The notes under the pieces are model-generated. The model made no database searches. It was not told the DNA's origin and was given only the letters and a program-made list of their open reading frames with translations. This document shows positions 25,614 through 35,336 of a DNA stretch of 64,000 bases, piece by piece. Position 1 is the first letter of the stretch; each line of letters opens with the position of its first letter. This DNA is from Patulibacter defluvii (GTDB taxonomy: Bacteria > Actinomycetota > Thermoleophilia > Solirubrobacterales > Solirubrobacteraceae): contig NZ_JAWZSQ010000009.1 of assembly GCF_034096925.1 (NCBI RefSeq), positions 113,230 to 177,229 of the forward strand, written 5' to 3'. The position numbers were made by a program, and so were the translations under genes.

Positions 25614-26179
25614 CCGATCCCTCCGTCGAGCTGGTCGCGACCGTCGGCCCGCTCGACCACACCATCGCCCTGCTGCGGGAGCTGCTGCACGTCGCGCGCG
25701 CCAACCAGGCGATCGCGGTGATGGCGCCGGGCGCCGGCCGCCACGACCTGGTCGAGCCGGCGATCGTCGACGTCGAGCGGCTGAACCCGATCGAGGTCAC
25801 GATCGGCGAGCGGGTCGTCCACCTGCCGCACGCGATCGAGCTCGGCGACGACCACGACCCGGTCGTCGTGCCGCCGCTGCCCGAGTTCAAGCCGCTGCCG
25901 CCGTTCGACGCCGACCCCGAGACCGGTGACGTCGCCGCCCCGCTCGGCGGCGTCGAGCACTACGTCGCCGCGACCCGCGAGGCGGCGGCGCTGCTCGGCG
26001 GACCCGACGACGTGCTCCAGCTGCGCTGGGACACCGCGCGGCCGGACGTCGACTTCTCCGTCACCGTGCGGGCCGACGACCGCGAGCCGGTCGTGCTCGG
26101 CGTCGGCGACGAGACCTTCCCGATGCCGCCGGGCTGGCCCGAGGTCGTCACCACCAACCTGACCGACCGCGAGGGCTGA
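25610..26179 (+). CDS. Conserved-looking hypothetical protein coupled to the phosphoesterase
   Basis: 189 residues that I do not recognise. It is soluble and acidic with no signal or membrane helix. It contains a short N-terminal helix (IALLRELLHVARANQAIAV), a Pro-rich middle (VVPPLPEFKPLPPF) and a beta-rich end with VLQLRWDTARPDVDFSVTV. Its ATG overlaps the phosphoesterase stop, and GAGGAG precedes it, so co-expression is likely. Confidence 0.7.
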   Translation: MTDPSVELVATVGPLDHTIALLRELLHVARANQAIAVMAPGAGRHDLVEPAIVDVERLNPIEVTIGERVVHLPHAIELGDDHDPVVVPPLPEFKPLPPFDADPETGDVAAPLGGVEHYVAATREAAALLGGPDDVLQLRWDTARPDVDFSVTVRADDREPVVLGVGDETFPMPPGWPEVVTTNLTDREG

Positions 26180-26227
26180 CGGGGCGGCCGACGTCGGGCA
26201 GGGTGGTTCTGCCATCATGCCCCGTCT

Positions 26228-26575
26228 ATGGCCCGACCCTCTCGATCTCCTCGCGGCCGCCGGTCGCCGAAGGGCGGCACCCGGCGTGCCCCCAAGCTCA
26301 CCAAGGAGCAGATCGCGCAGATCGACCACCTGCACGTGGACGCTCTGCGCCTGCTGGTGACCGAGAAGGGCAAGATCCGCTCGCGTCGCGCGACCGGCCT
26401 CAACGCCCGCGACCAGGCCCACGCCGCTCGCGCCGTGAAGCAGGCGCGCGAGCTGGCGCTGCTCCCCTACCCGCACCCGCGCATGATCGCCATGCCCGGT
26501 CGTGAGGACCGGGGCGAGGAGCGGCCCGAGCGTGGTGGCCGCGGCGGTGGCCGCGGTCGCGATCGCGACGAGTAG
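26228..26575 (+). CDS. rpsR: Divergent ribosomal protein bS18 paralogue
   Basis: 115 residues. The core (about 31-82) reads as bS18: IDHLHVDALRLLVTEKGKI, RSRRATGLNARDQAHAARAV, KQARELALLPYP. An N-terminal basic extension of 30 residues and a C-terminal Glu/Arg/Gly tail (GGRGGGRGRDRDE) are added. It has no cysteines, so it is a zinc-free (C-minus) form. It stands alone instead of with rpsF, ssb and rplI, so it is probably a second S18, perhaps used under zinc limitation; that role is inference. A strong terminator follows. Confidence 0.85.
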   Translation: MARPSRSPRGRRSPKGGTRRAPKLTKEQIAQIDHLHVDALRLLVTEKGKIRSRRATGLNARDQAHAARAVKQARELALLPYPHPRMIAMPGREDRGEERPERGGRGGGRGRDRDE

Positions 26576-27315
26576 CTCGCCCTTCTTGGCCCGGCCGCCG
26601 TTGGCGGCCGCTCCATCGGAGAGCCCGGCCTGGCCGGGCTCTTTGCGTTCTGGGGGCGTCGTTGGGGCTGGGCTCGTGGGCGCGCTTCTGGCTTGGTCTG
26701 GGTGGTCCGCTTCGGGTGGGGGCCGCTGCGGGCCGCTTGCGGCCTCGGGGCCGGGTTGGCCGGTGGGGCGTGGTCGGTGGTGGGCCGCAAATGCTGCGGC
26801 CCGCAGCGACCCCCACCCTTCGCTGGCTTGGCGACTGGGGCCGCCGCCGGTCGATCCCTTCGCGGGCTCGGTCGCTGAGATGGGCCCGGCGGGGGTTCGG
26901 CACCGCATGGGTGGCTTCGGCGGTTGGGGATGTCGGAGCGCTGCTGGGGTGATGGGGAGACCGCGGCGCCGGCGCTCTGGGTGAGCAGGCGTGGGTGGAG
27001 CGGGTTGGTTGGTGTCGCGGCCGGGTCGGTGGGCGTGACGGGAGCGTGGCCCGCCCACGGCTTGCTCTCTCCCCCCGCATCGCGCCACGGCTCCCCTCTG
27101 CCCACCACCGAGCGCTCCACCAACGAACCGGTCGCCCAGCCGCGGCGGGCGGGGCCGCGCGAGATCGCAGCATTTGCGGCCCACCACCGACCACGCCCCA
27201 CCGGCAGACCCCGCCCCGCGGCCGCAAGCGATCGAGGGCGGCCGCGCCCGCCGCCCCCAGCCCGACCTCTCCAGCTGAGACAAAACGCCACGACCGACGA
27301 CCGACGAGCAGAGAC
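26576..27315. other. Gene-free structured region with perfect 39-bp inverted repeat and A-free stretch
   Basis: No convincing gene in 740 bp. After the S18 terminator, bases 26623-26788 contain no A at all on the + strand (166 nt). The run is G-rich, including a canonical G-quadruplex pattern at 26652-26680. An exact 39-bp inverted repeat lies at 26760-26798 and 27166-27204, with a looser match extending about 30 bp outward (24 of 30). The right flank 27176-27316 mirrors the left: only four T. Open frames here on both strands are low-complexity shadows. It could be a decayed mobile element, a long structured RNA or a recombination product. Confidence 0.75.
26592..26642 (+). terminator. Terminator of the S18 paralogue gene (two hairpins)
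   Basis: An 8-bp hairpin (26592-26599 with 26603-26610) is followed by an 11-bp GC-rich palindromic stem (26620-26630 with 26632-26642) running into TTGCGTTCT. This is the best intrinsic-terminator candidate in the window. Confidence 0.7.
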
Positions 27316-28641
27316 GTGACACCATCGGCCCCCGTGTTCGGCAGCGCATCCTCTCTTCTCGGCTCCTGGATCCTCGCCCAGGCCGGCTCCGGGTCGTCCG
27401 GGTTCTCCGGCGGCGGCGGCTTCTCCGGCGGCGGGGGCAGCAGCAGCTCGTTCTCCTCCGGCGGCTCCGGCAGCGGGTCGCTGAGCGGCGGCGCGGTGCT
27501 GGTGATCGTGATCCTGGTGCTCGTCTTCGTCGGGGTGCCCGCGATCTGGCGCTGGATGACCCGCGAGCGACGGGCCGCCGCCCGCGCCGCGCGCGACGCC
27601 GAGGTCCGCGCCGCCTCGGCCGTCGCCGCCGACGACGACGCCGCCTTCGACCAGGAGCGGCTGACGAAGGACGCCGCCGCGCTGGTGCTCGCCGCCCAGG
27701 CCGCCTGGGACGCGCGCGACCGCGATCGGATCCGGCAGCTGATCGGCGGCGACCTGCTGGCCGAGTGGCTGCGGCGGCTGGACGACTTCGACGCCAAGCG
27801 CTGGCACAACCGGGTCGTGGTCACCGGCCGGCCCGAGATCCGCCTGATCTCGATCGTCAACCGGGCGCAGGACGAGGCCGACCGGGCCGTCGTCCACGTC
27901 GAGCTGGCGATCGAGAGCTGGGTCGACACGCCCAACGGCAAGCAGTACCCGACCGGCCAGACCGGGCCGGCGATGACGCTCTCCGAGTACTGGACCCTGG
28001 CCAAGCGCGACGGCGGCTGGATCCTGGTCTCGATCGAGCAGGAGGCCGAGGGCGCCCACCACCTCCGCTCGCCGCTCGTCCTGACCCCCGACCAGGACCC
28101 GGAGCTGGCCGCGGCCGCCCGCACCGAGCTGGCCGTCGCCGACGCGACCGCGCCGGCCAGCGAGGTCGCCGGGCTGGTCTCGACCGGGCTCAGCGACGAC
28201 GCCCGCGGCGCCGCCCTCGACCTGGCGCTGGTCGACGACCGCTTCAGCCCCGACCTGCTGACGATCGCCGTCGACCGCGCCGTCGCCGCCTGGGCCGAGG
28301 CGATCGACGGCGCCGACGACGGGCTCCAGCGGCGCGCCAGCCCCGAGGCGGTCCGGACCCTGCTCTACGGCGCCGACGCCAGCGAGGCCACCCGCACCGT
28401 CGTCCGCGGCCCGCACGCCGAGCGGGTCACGATCGAGCGCGTCGCCGGCGCCGGCGCGGACGCCGCGGCGACGATGGAGGTCGCCGTCGACTACCGCGCC
28501 CGCTGGTACCGCGAGGACCGCGCCACCGCCGCCGTGCTGGAGGGCGCCAAGGACCGCGAGACCACCCGCCGCGCCCGCTGGACCTTCCGCCTGACCGACG
28601 ACGCCCAGGACCCCTGGCAGCTCGTCGCCGTCGACGATTAG
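27316..28641 (+). CDS. Tim44-like domain membrane protein
   Basis: 441 residues. A short hydrophobic start and a Gly/Ser-rich stretch (GGGGFSGGGGSSSSF) lead to one membrane helix (AVLVIVILVLVFVGVPAIW). The following helical segment and DRIRQLIGGDLLAEWLRRLDDF are typical of bacterial proteins with a Tim44-like lipid-binding domain, followed by a beta-rich part (WTLAKRDGGWILVSIEQEAEG). A second, related-looking domain covers about 290-441. It is probably anchored in the cytoplasmic membrane; the function of these bacterial homologues is not established. Start GTG 27316 has a weak GAGCAGAGAC upstream. Confidence 0.75.
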   Translation: MTPSAPVFGSASSLLGSWILAQAGSGSSGFSGGGGFSGGGGSSSSFSSGGSGSGSLSGGAVLVIVILVLVFVGVPAIWRWMTRERRAAARAARDAEVRAASAVAADDDAAFDQERLTKDAAALVLAAQAAWDARDRDRIRQLIGGDLLAEWLRRLDDFDAKRWHNRVVVTGRPEIRLISIVNRAQDEADRAVVHVELAIESWVDTPNGKQYPTGQTGPAMTLSEYWTLAKRDGGWILVSIEQEAEGAHHLRSPLVLTPDQDPELAAAARTELAVADATAPASEVAGLVSTGLSDDARGAALDLALVDDRFSPDLLTIAVDRAVAAWAEAIDGADDGLQRRASPEAVRTLLYGADASEATRTVVRGPHAERVTIERVAGAGADAAATMEVAVDYRARWYREDRATAAVLEGAKDRETTRRARWTFRLTDDAQDPWQLVAVDD

Positions 28642-28670
28642 GCCGGTCGCGGCCGCTCCGGTCCGCCCGC

Positions 28671-28707
28671 TGTCACGTTCCTGTCGCCGAGCGTCCGGAA
28701 CGTCGCA
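28671..28707. repeat. 37-nt palindromic dispersed element, copy 1
   Basis: 15-nt arms around a 7-nt spacer; right arm GTCCGGAACGTCGCA. It belongs to a three-copy family with consensus arms TGTGACGTTCCGGTC and GACCGGAACGTCGCA. It lies in the 3' gap between two convergent genes. Confidence 0.75.
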
Positions 28708-28714
28708 CGCGGCG

Positions 28715-28732
28715 GGTAGGCCCGGGCCTACC
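28715..28732. terminator. Palindrome between convergent genes
   Basis: Perfect 18-bp palindrome GGTAGGCCCGGGCCTACC between the Tim44-like gene and the aldo-keto reductase gene. It is a likely bidirectional terminator stem, given position only. Confidence 0.45.
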
Positions 28733-28746
28733 GCCCGGTCCCGGCC

Positions 28747-29880
<1,134 letters not shown>

Positions 29881-29937
29881 CACCAGAGCGTACGGCGGCG
29901 CTCGACGCGGCGTCGGGCCGAGCCGCCGTACGCCGGC

Positions 29938-29974
29938 TGTGACGTTCTGGTCCGTGGGCGACCGGAACGTCGCA
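29938..29974. repeat. 37-nt palindromic dispersed element, copy 2
   Basis: Left arm TGTGACGTTCTGGTC, 7-nt spacer, right arm GACCGGAACGTCGCA. It lies between the divergent aldo-keto reductase and acyltransferase genes, upstream of both -10 boxes. Confidence 0.8.
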
Positions 29975-30029
29975 GCGGGCGCCAGGCCGCGGGCACCGCA
30001 CCCTGCGCCCGCCGCTATCGTCCCCGGCC

Positions 30030-31286
30030 GTGACGAGCGAGACCCCGGCCTGGCGCCGCCCGTTCCTGGCCGGCGACGGCATCCGCGGCTACGGGATGCT
30101 GGCGGTCTTCCTGGCCCACGTCGTCTTCGCCGAGCAGACCTACAGCGGCTTCGGCTGGACCGACATGCCGGGCCGCAACCCGGCCGTCTCGTTCGGCGAG
30201 TACGGGTCGTACGGGATCCTCTCGGTCGGCCACACCGGGCTCGACCTGTTCCTGGCCCTCTCCGCCTACCTGCTCAGCCGGCCGTTCATGGCCTGGGCCG
30301 CGAGCCGCGGCAAGCGACCCGGCGTCGGCCGCTTCGTGATCCGCCGCGCGCTGCGGATCCTGCCCGGCTACTGGGTCGTCTGCGGGCTGGTGATCGCCTG
30401 GCTGGTGGTCCTGCGCGACGCCCCGATCGAGTGGGGCAAGGCGCTGCCGACGCTGGTCCTCGGCCACGACTACCAGTGGGGCTGGGCGGTCGCGCTGGAG
30501 CAGGCGTGGTCGGTGCGGGTCGAGGCGCTCTTCTACCTGCTGCTGCCGCTGCTGGGCGCGATCTGGTGGGCGGCCGGGCGGTTCGGCGGCCTGGCCGGCG
30601 CCCGCGCGGCGATCCTGCTGACCGCGGCGGCGGCGATCGCCTACCCGCTGGTCGAGTCGACCCGTCCCGGCGACGTCGGCATCAGCGGCAACCTGTGGCT
30701 GTTCGCCCCCGGCCTGCTGGCGGCGCTGGTCGAGTCCTGCGACCGCACCCGCGGCTGGCTGGCCGCCCGCCGCGCACCGCTGACGCTGGCCGCCGGCGCG
30801 CTCGGGCTGGCGCTGCTGCTGGCGGCGATGCCGGTCTCGTTCTCGGTCGGCAAGTCGGTGCTGGAGGGCCCGGAGACGGCGCTCGACGCCGCCCGCACCC
30901 AGTTCCTCGTCCAGCTGCCGATGCAGGCGATCGGCTGCGCGCTGGTGATGATCGCGCTGCTGGCCCGCGAGTGGCAGGGCGCGCGGCCGCCGGTCGGCCT
31001 CGGGTCGGCCGCGATCCGGTGGCTCGGCGCCCGCTCCTACAGCTTCTACCTGACCCACTACGCGGTGATCGGGGCGCTGCTGCCGCGGGTCCTGCCCGAC
31101 GCCAAGGGCGGCTTCGGCTACGTCGGCCTGGCCGTCGCGGCGTTCGTGGTCACGCTGGCGATGGCGGCGGTGCTGTTCCGGGTCGTCGAGCTGCCGGCGA
31201 TGCGACTGGCGGCGCGGCTGACCCACTCGCGGCCGCCCGGCCCGCTCTCGGTCCCCGGCGGCGGTCCGGCCGAGGCCTCCCGGTAA
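30030..31286 (+). CDS. Acyltransferase 3 family membrane protein (paralogue A)
   Basis: 418 residues with about ten membrane helices. The family hallmarks are GDGIRGYGMLAVFLAHVVFA (catalytic-type His in TM1), LDLFLALSAYLLSRPF, RRALRILPGYW and RSYSFYLTHYAVIGALLPRV. Such integral proteins O-acylate sugars or peptidoglycan at the membrane. The GTG start has TATCGT at 30016-30021, 8 nt upstream, suggesting a leaderless mRNA. A second paralogue follows after 11 nt; both share the C-terminal RPPGPL motif, indicating tandem duplication. Confidence 0.9.
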   Translation: MTSETPAWRRPFLAGDGIRGYGMLAVFLAHVVFAEQTYSGFGWTDMPGRNPAVSFGEYGSYGILSVGHTGLDLFLALSAYLLSRPFMAWAASRGKRPGVGRFVIRRALRILPGYWVVCGLVIAWLVVLRDAPIEWGKALPTLVLGHDYQWGWAVALEQAWSVRVEALFYLLLPLLGAIWWAAGRFGGLAGARAAILLTAAAAIAYPLVESTRPGDVGISGNLWLFAPGLLAALVESCDRTRGWLAARRAPLTLAAGALGLALLLAAMPVSFSVGKSVLEGPETALDAARTQFLVQLPMQAIGCALVMIALLAREWQGARPPVGLGSAAIRWLGARSYSFYLTHYAVIGALLPRVLPDAKGGFGYVGLAVAAFVVTLAMAAVLFRVVELPAMRLAARLTHSRPPGPLSVPGGGPAEASR

Positions 31287-31297
31287 CCTCGCCGCCT

Positions 31298-32635
31298 GTG
31301 TCAGCGCCATCCAGCCCCGCCGGCGACGTCCCGGTCTGGAAGCGGCCGTGGCTCGGCGGCGACGGCGCCCGCGGGCTCGGCGCGCTGCTCGTCTTCATCG
31401 CCCACATCGCGTTCGCCGAGTCGACCTACGCGCGCCTGCAGTGGGACGGGCTGCCGGGGCGCGACGTCTACGAGATCTTCGGCGGCGAGCTGGGGATGCG
31501 CTCGGTGCTGGCGCCGGCGCGGCTGGTCAACCTGTTCTTCGCCTTCTCCGCCTACCTGCTGGCGCGGCCGTTCCTGGCCTGGGCGCTGGGGCGGGTGCAG
31601 CGGCCGAGCACCTGGCGCTTCTACGTCCGCCGGGCGCTGCGGATCCTGCCCGCCTACTGGGCCCTGATCGCGCTCCTGATCGTCTGGCTGGTGGTGATGA
31701 AGGGCGGACCGCTGGAGGCCTGGCGGACGGTCAAGACGCTGCTGCTGCTGGAGGGCGGGCTCTCCCACGCCGGCTTCGACTGGGGCTGGGCGGCGCCGCT
31801 GGAGCCGGCCTGGACGGTCCGGGTCGAGGTGATCGGCTACGTGCTGCTGCCGCTGATCGCCTTGGGCTGGTGGCTGCTCGGCCGCCGCTTCGGGATGGCG
31901 GGGCTGGTGGCCGGCGTCGCCTTCCTGACCGTGCTGACGCTGGCGGTCAAGTTCGGCAACTCGCAGCTGCTCGACGGCCCCGGCCTGCTGCAGTGGATGT
32001 TCATCCCCGGCCTGGTGGTCGCGCTGGTCGAGGCCCACGGCCCGCTCCAGCAGCGGCTGGCCGGCTGGCGGCGCGGGCCGACGCTGTGGATGACCTTGGC
32101 CGCGTTCCTGCTGCTGATCGGGTCGGAGCCGGCCGGGACCCAGATCACCACCAAGGCGATCGAGGGCGTCGACCTCCAGTCGCTGCCGCCGGACGTGGCC
32201 ACCGACCGGATCGAGGACGCCCTGCGGCTCGGCTACGCGGTCGGGGTGCCGATGCAGATCGTCGGCGCGACCGTGCTGCTGCTGGGCCTGATCGCGCTCG
32301 AGTGGCAGGGCGGACGGCCCCCGATCAAGCTCGACAGCCGCGTGGCGCGCTGGTTCGGCGAGCGCTCGTACAGCTTCTACCTGGTCCACTTCGCCGTCCT
32401 CGGGGCGCTGCTGCCGCGGGTGCTGCCGGACGAGAAGGGCGTCGTCGGCCTGCTCGGCCTGGGCGTGGTCGCGTTCGCCGTCTCGCTGGCGCTGACCGTG
32501 GTCCTCTTCCGGTTCGTCGAGACCCCGGGGATGCTGCTGGCGGCCAAGCTGACCGGCCGCCGCCCGCCCGGGCCGCTCCAGTTCCAGCGCGAGCACCCGG
32601 CGAGCGACGGCGCCCCGCCCGGCGAGCGGTCCTAG
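31298..32635 (+). CDS. Acyltransferase 3 family membrane protein (paralogue B)
   Basis: 445 residues, same plan as its neighbour: GDGARGLGALLVFIAHIAFA (His in TM1), LFFAFSAYLLARPFLAW, RRALRILPAYWALIALL and RSYSFYLVHFAVLGALLPRV. It has about 25 extra residues in the middle (ITTKAIEGVDLQSLPPDV). GTG 31298 has TAACCT 8 nt upstream (31284-31289). The stop codon shares a CTAG tetranucleotide with the stop of the convergent GT-C gene. Probable envelope-glycan acylation together with the nearby glycosyltransferases. Confidence 0.9.
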   Translation: MSAPSSPAGDVPVWKRPWLGGDGARGLGALLVFIAHIAFAESTYARLQWDGLPGRDVYEIFGGELGMRSVLAPARLVNLFFAFSAYLLARPFLAWALGRVQRPSTWRFYVRRALRILPAYWALIALLIVWLVVMKGGPLEAWRTVKTLLLLEGGLSHAGFDWGWAAPLEPAWTVRVEVIGYVLLPLIALGWWLLGRRFGMAGLVAGVAFLTVLTLAVKFGNSQLLDGPGLLQWMFIPGLVVALVEAHGPLQQRLAGWRRGPTLWMTLAAFLLLIGSEPAGTQITTKAIEGVDLQSLPPDVATDRIEDALRLGYAVGVPMQIVGATVLLLGLIALEWQGGRPPIKLDSRVARWFGERSYSFYLVHFAVLGALLPRVLPDEKGVVGLLGLGVVAFAVSLALTVVLFRFVETPGMLLAAKLTGRRPPGPLQFQREHPASDGAPPGERS

Positions 32636-34527
32636 CGCGACGCCCCGGGCACCCAGACCCGGAAGCCGTCGACCACGACCGGCTCGCCCGGCAGCGCGCA
32701 GATCTGCTCGGGCGGCAGCCCGGGGCCGATCGCCACCGTCCGGCCGGCGGCGAAGCCCCGCTCGATCGCGGCGCAGTCCGCCACGACCCGCCCGCCGGGG
32801 CGGCCGTAGGGCCCGAGCGACCAGGCCGGCGTGCCGCCGAGCGCCAGCACCGGCTCGGCCGGCACCGGCGCCGCGGCCGACGCGACGATCCGGGCGTGGC
32901 GGTCCCACAGCCCCGGCACCTGGGTCAGCAGCAGCACCAGCAGCACCGCGCTGACGGCCGCCACCAGCGGCGTCCGCAGCACCAGCCCAGCCAGCGGCGA
33001 CCACGGCAGCAGCAGGCCGAGCACGGCGGCGGCGATGCAGACGCCCCAGAGCGCGTGCTCGCCCGGCACGACGAAGATCGCGGGCGCGTCGGCCGCGACC
33101 GCGTCGAAGCCCAGCCACAGCTGCGCGGTCAGCGTCGCCAGCGCCGCGGCCGTCCCGGCGATCCGCCAGCGGGGACCGGCGTCGCGCAGCAGCGACCAGC
33201 CGACCGCCGCCAGCAGCGCCCAGGCCGGCAGCAGGTAGCGGACCGCGCCGACGGCCAGGCCCGGCTCGCTGGCGATCCCGGTCGCCGGGGCGACCGTCCA
33301 GGCGGCGCCGCCGATCAGCCCGCAGACGCCCAGCACCCGTGCCGCCCCGCGGCCGCGGACGACGCTCCAGAGGGCCAGCAGCGTCAGCGGGATCAGCGGC
33401 CAGGCGTAGCGCAGGTAGCGGTCGCCGGCCAGCTCCCAGAGCGCCTTCGGGTGGTCGAGGAAGCGGGCGTCGACCTGGTCGATCACCGGCGGCACCGGAT
33501 CGCCGAACGACGACGCCATCAGCGGCCACGAGGGGTGACCGTGGAGCAGCAGGTTGCGGGCCAGCCAGAGGCCGCCGACGAGCAGCCCGGCAGCCAGCCC
33601 GAGCAGCCAGGCCCGGTGCGCCGTCAGGTGCGCCCAGAGCGGCCGCCGCAGCCGCCAGAGCGCGACCAGCGCCACCAGCACGCCGCTGGCCGCGGTCGTC
33701 TTGACCCCGACCGCCAGCAGCGCGGCGACCGTCCCGACCAGCACCCCGTCGAGCGACGGCGGCCGCTCGTCGTCGGCCCGCCAGCCCGGGCCGATCGCGT
33801 CGACCACCAGCGCCACGCCGGTCGCGGCCAGCGCCGCGGCCATCAGGTCGTTGCTGACCTGACCGGCGCCGGCCAGCGCCGGGATCGCCAGCACCACGCT
33901 CGCCACCGCCCCCCAGGCCGCGCCGGCGCCGCCGCCGAGCCGCCGGGTCAGGGTCCAGACCGCGACCGCCAGCAGGCCGACCGAGAACGGCGCCAGCAGC
34001 GTCCCGACCGCGGTCGCGCCGGTGACCGCGATCAGCCAGCCGGTGGCGACCTCGAAGCCGATCGGGTAGGCCTCGATCGGCAGCCCGTCGACGACGTGCG
34101 GCAGGCTGGCGAGCGCGTCGCGCGGCTCCCACGCCGCCGGCAGCCCCAGGTGGTACAGCAGCCCGTCGTAGCCGAGCACCGGCTGGTGGACCATCAGCCA
34201 GCCGAGCACCGCGACCGCGACCGCGACCGGCAGCGCCAGCCGCCGCTCGTCGAGTGCCAGCGGCCGCGGCGGCGCCGACCGCGGCACCCGCCAGAGGACC
34301 AGGCCGGAGAGGACGACCGCCGCCGCCCCGCCGACGGCCGCGATCCCCAGCGGCACCAGCAGCGTCGCCAGCCCCGCCAGCTGGACGCCGAGCCACAGCC
34401 AGACGACGGTGGCCAGCGCCCGCGGCAGCGGCTCGGGGCGGACGGTCCGTCCGGCCAGCCGCCAGGCCGCCGCGCCGAGCAGCGCGACGATCGCCAGCCC
34501 GCCGATCGTGTGGACCAGCCAGGGCAC
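32632..34527 (-). CDS. GT-C-like polytopic membrane protein (paralogue B)
   Basis: 631 residues with about 12 membrane helices and an exported C-terminal tail. The first large loop holds YDGLLYHLGLPAAW, where GT-C glycosyltransferases keep their acidic motif. The helical core has WLARNLLLHGHPSWPLM, SSFGDPVPP and AGDRYLRYAWP, and the tail ends VVVDGFRVWVPGASR. The same landmarks occur in the paralogue at 35337-37253. It is likely a lipid-linked sugar transferase of the envelope; acceptor unknown. It starts 6 nt after the methyltransferase gene. Confidence 0.75.
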   Translation of the reverse strand: MPWLVHTIGGLAIVALLGAAAWRLAGRTVRPEPLPRALATVVWLWLGVQLAGLATLLVPLGIAAVGGAAAVVLSGLVLWRVPRSAPPRPLALDERRLALPVAVAVAVLGWLMVHQPVLGYDGLLYHLGLPAAWEPRDALASLPHVVDGLPIEAYPIGFEVATGWLIAVTGATAVGTLLAPFSVGLLAVAVWTLTRRLGGGAGAAWGAVASVVLAIPALAGAGQVSNDLMAAALAATGVALVVDAIGPGWRADDERPPSLDGVLVGTVAALLAVGVKTTAASGVLVALVALWRLRRPLWAHLTAHRAWLLGLAAGLLVGGLWLARNLLLHGHPSWPLMASSFGDPVPPVIDQVDARFLDHPKALWELAGDRYLRYAWPLIPLTLLALWSVVRGRGAARVLGVCGLIGGAAWTVAPATGIASEPGLAVGAVRYLLPAWALLAAVGWSLLRDAGPRWRIAGTAAALATLTAQLWLGFDAVAADAPAIFVVPGEHALWGVCIAAAVLGLLLPWSPLAGLVLRTPLVAAVSAVLLVLLLTQVPGLWDRHARIVASAAAPVPAEPVLALGGTPAWSLGPYGRPGGRVVADCAAIERGFAAGRTVAIGPGLPPEQICALPGEPVVVDGFRVWVPGASR

Positions 34528-34533
34528 GGCGGC

Positions 34534-35310
34534 TCACCGCCGCGGGCGCCGGGCGACCGCGACCAGGTCCAGGCTCGCCGCCGGATCGTCGGCGGTCAGG
34601 AAGAAGTCCTCGGCGGTGATCGCGGCCGCGCGCTCGTCGCCGCCGCGGCGGGTGATCGTCAGCGCGCTGTCGTAGGCCAGCCGCAGCGCCCAGCGCGGCA
34701 TCCGGTGGCGAAACCCGAAGCGGTCGAGGTTCAGCAGCCGCTCCATCCGCGCCTTCTCGCCGTCCTGGAACTCCAGGTAGCGGGGCGACCCGTGGAGGCC
34801 GAGGATCTCGACCTCCGCGAACCACGGCTCGACCAGCGCCCGCAGCGTCTCCGTGTCGTACTCGATCTCGTGGTAGGGATCGACGATCTCGTCGGCGCGG
34901 GCGAAGGTCAGCCGGTTCGGGGTCACGAGCACCGCGACGCCGTCGTCCTGGAGCACGCGTGCGATCTCGGCCAGCGCCTGACCGGGGCGGGTCACGTGCT
35001 CGATCGAGTGGACCGAGACCAGCGAGGCGAAGCGGCCGCTCCAGTCGGCGGGCAGCTGGCGCATGTCGTGGACGTGCGTCTCGCGCTCCTGGCCGCGCAG
35101 CGCCTCGGCGCTGACGTCGACCCCGATCGTCGTCCGCGGGGCCAGCTCGCGGAACGAGTGGCCGACGCCGCAGCCGAGGTCGAGCACCGGCCCCTCGGCC
35201 GGCAGCCGCTCGGCGATCTGGCGGTAGGCCGCCACGTGGCGCTGGAAGGTGGGGTTGAACGCGCCCTCGGGCGAGCTGACGCGTTCACCGGTGACCAAGG
35301 GTCCGGGCAC
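34534..35310 (-). CDS. Class I SAM-dependent methyltransferase
   Basis: 258 residues, Methyltransf_11-type. Motif I is VLDLGCGVGHS (about 43-52), an acidic residue follows in IGVDVSAEALRG, and SVHSIEHVTRPGQALAEIARVL and VAVLVTPNRLTF complete the fold. A longer C-terminal part (about 150-258) may define the substrate. GTG 35310 has TAGCAT at 35324-35319, eight nt upstream, so it may have its own leaderless transcript in addition to read-through from the glycosyltransferase operon. Lies between two GT-C paralogues, so a glycan or polyprenyl-linked sugar is the plausible target. Confidence 0.82.
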   Translation of the reverse strand: MPGPLVTGERVSSPEGAFNPTFQRHVAAYRQIAERLPAEGPVLDLGCGVGHSFRELAPRTTIGVDVSAEALRGQERETHVHDMRQLPADWSGRFASLVSVHSIEHVTRPGQALAEIARVLQDDGVAVLVTPNRLTFARADEIVDPYHEIEYDTETLRALVEPWFAEVEILGLHGSPRYLEFQDGEKARMERLLNLDRFGFRHRMPRWALRLAYDSALTITRRGGDERAAAITAEDFFLTADDPAASLDLVAVARRPRR

Positions 35311-35336
35311 GGGGCGGGATGCTAGCCCGAGCGGCC

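Noticed and set aside
26467..28416. Long minus-strand frames across the Tim44-like gene and the gene-free region
   Set aside because: They run antisense to a well-supported membrane protein and through the inverted repeat, and show no domain.
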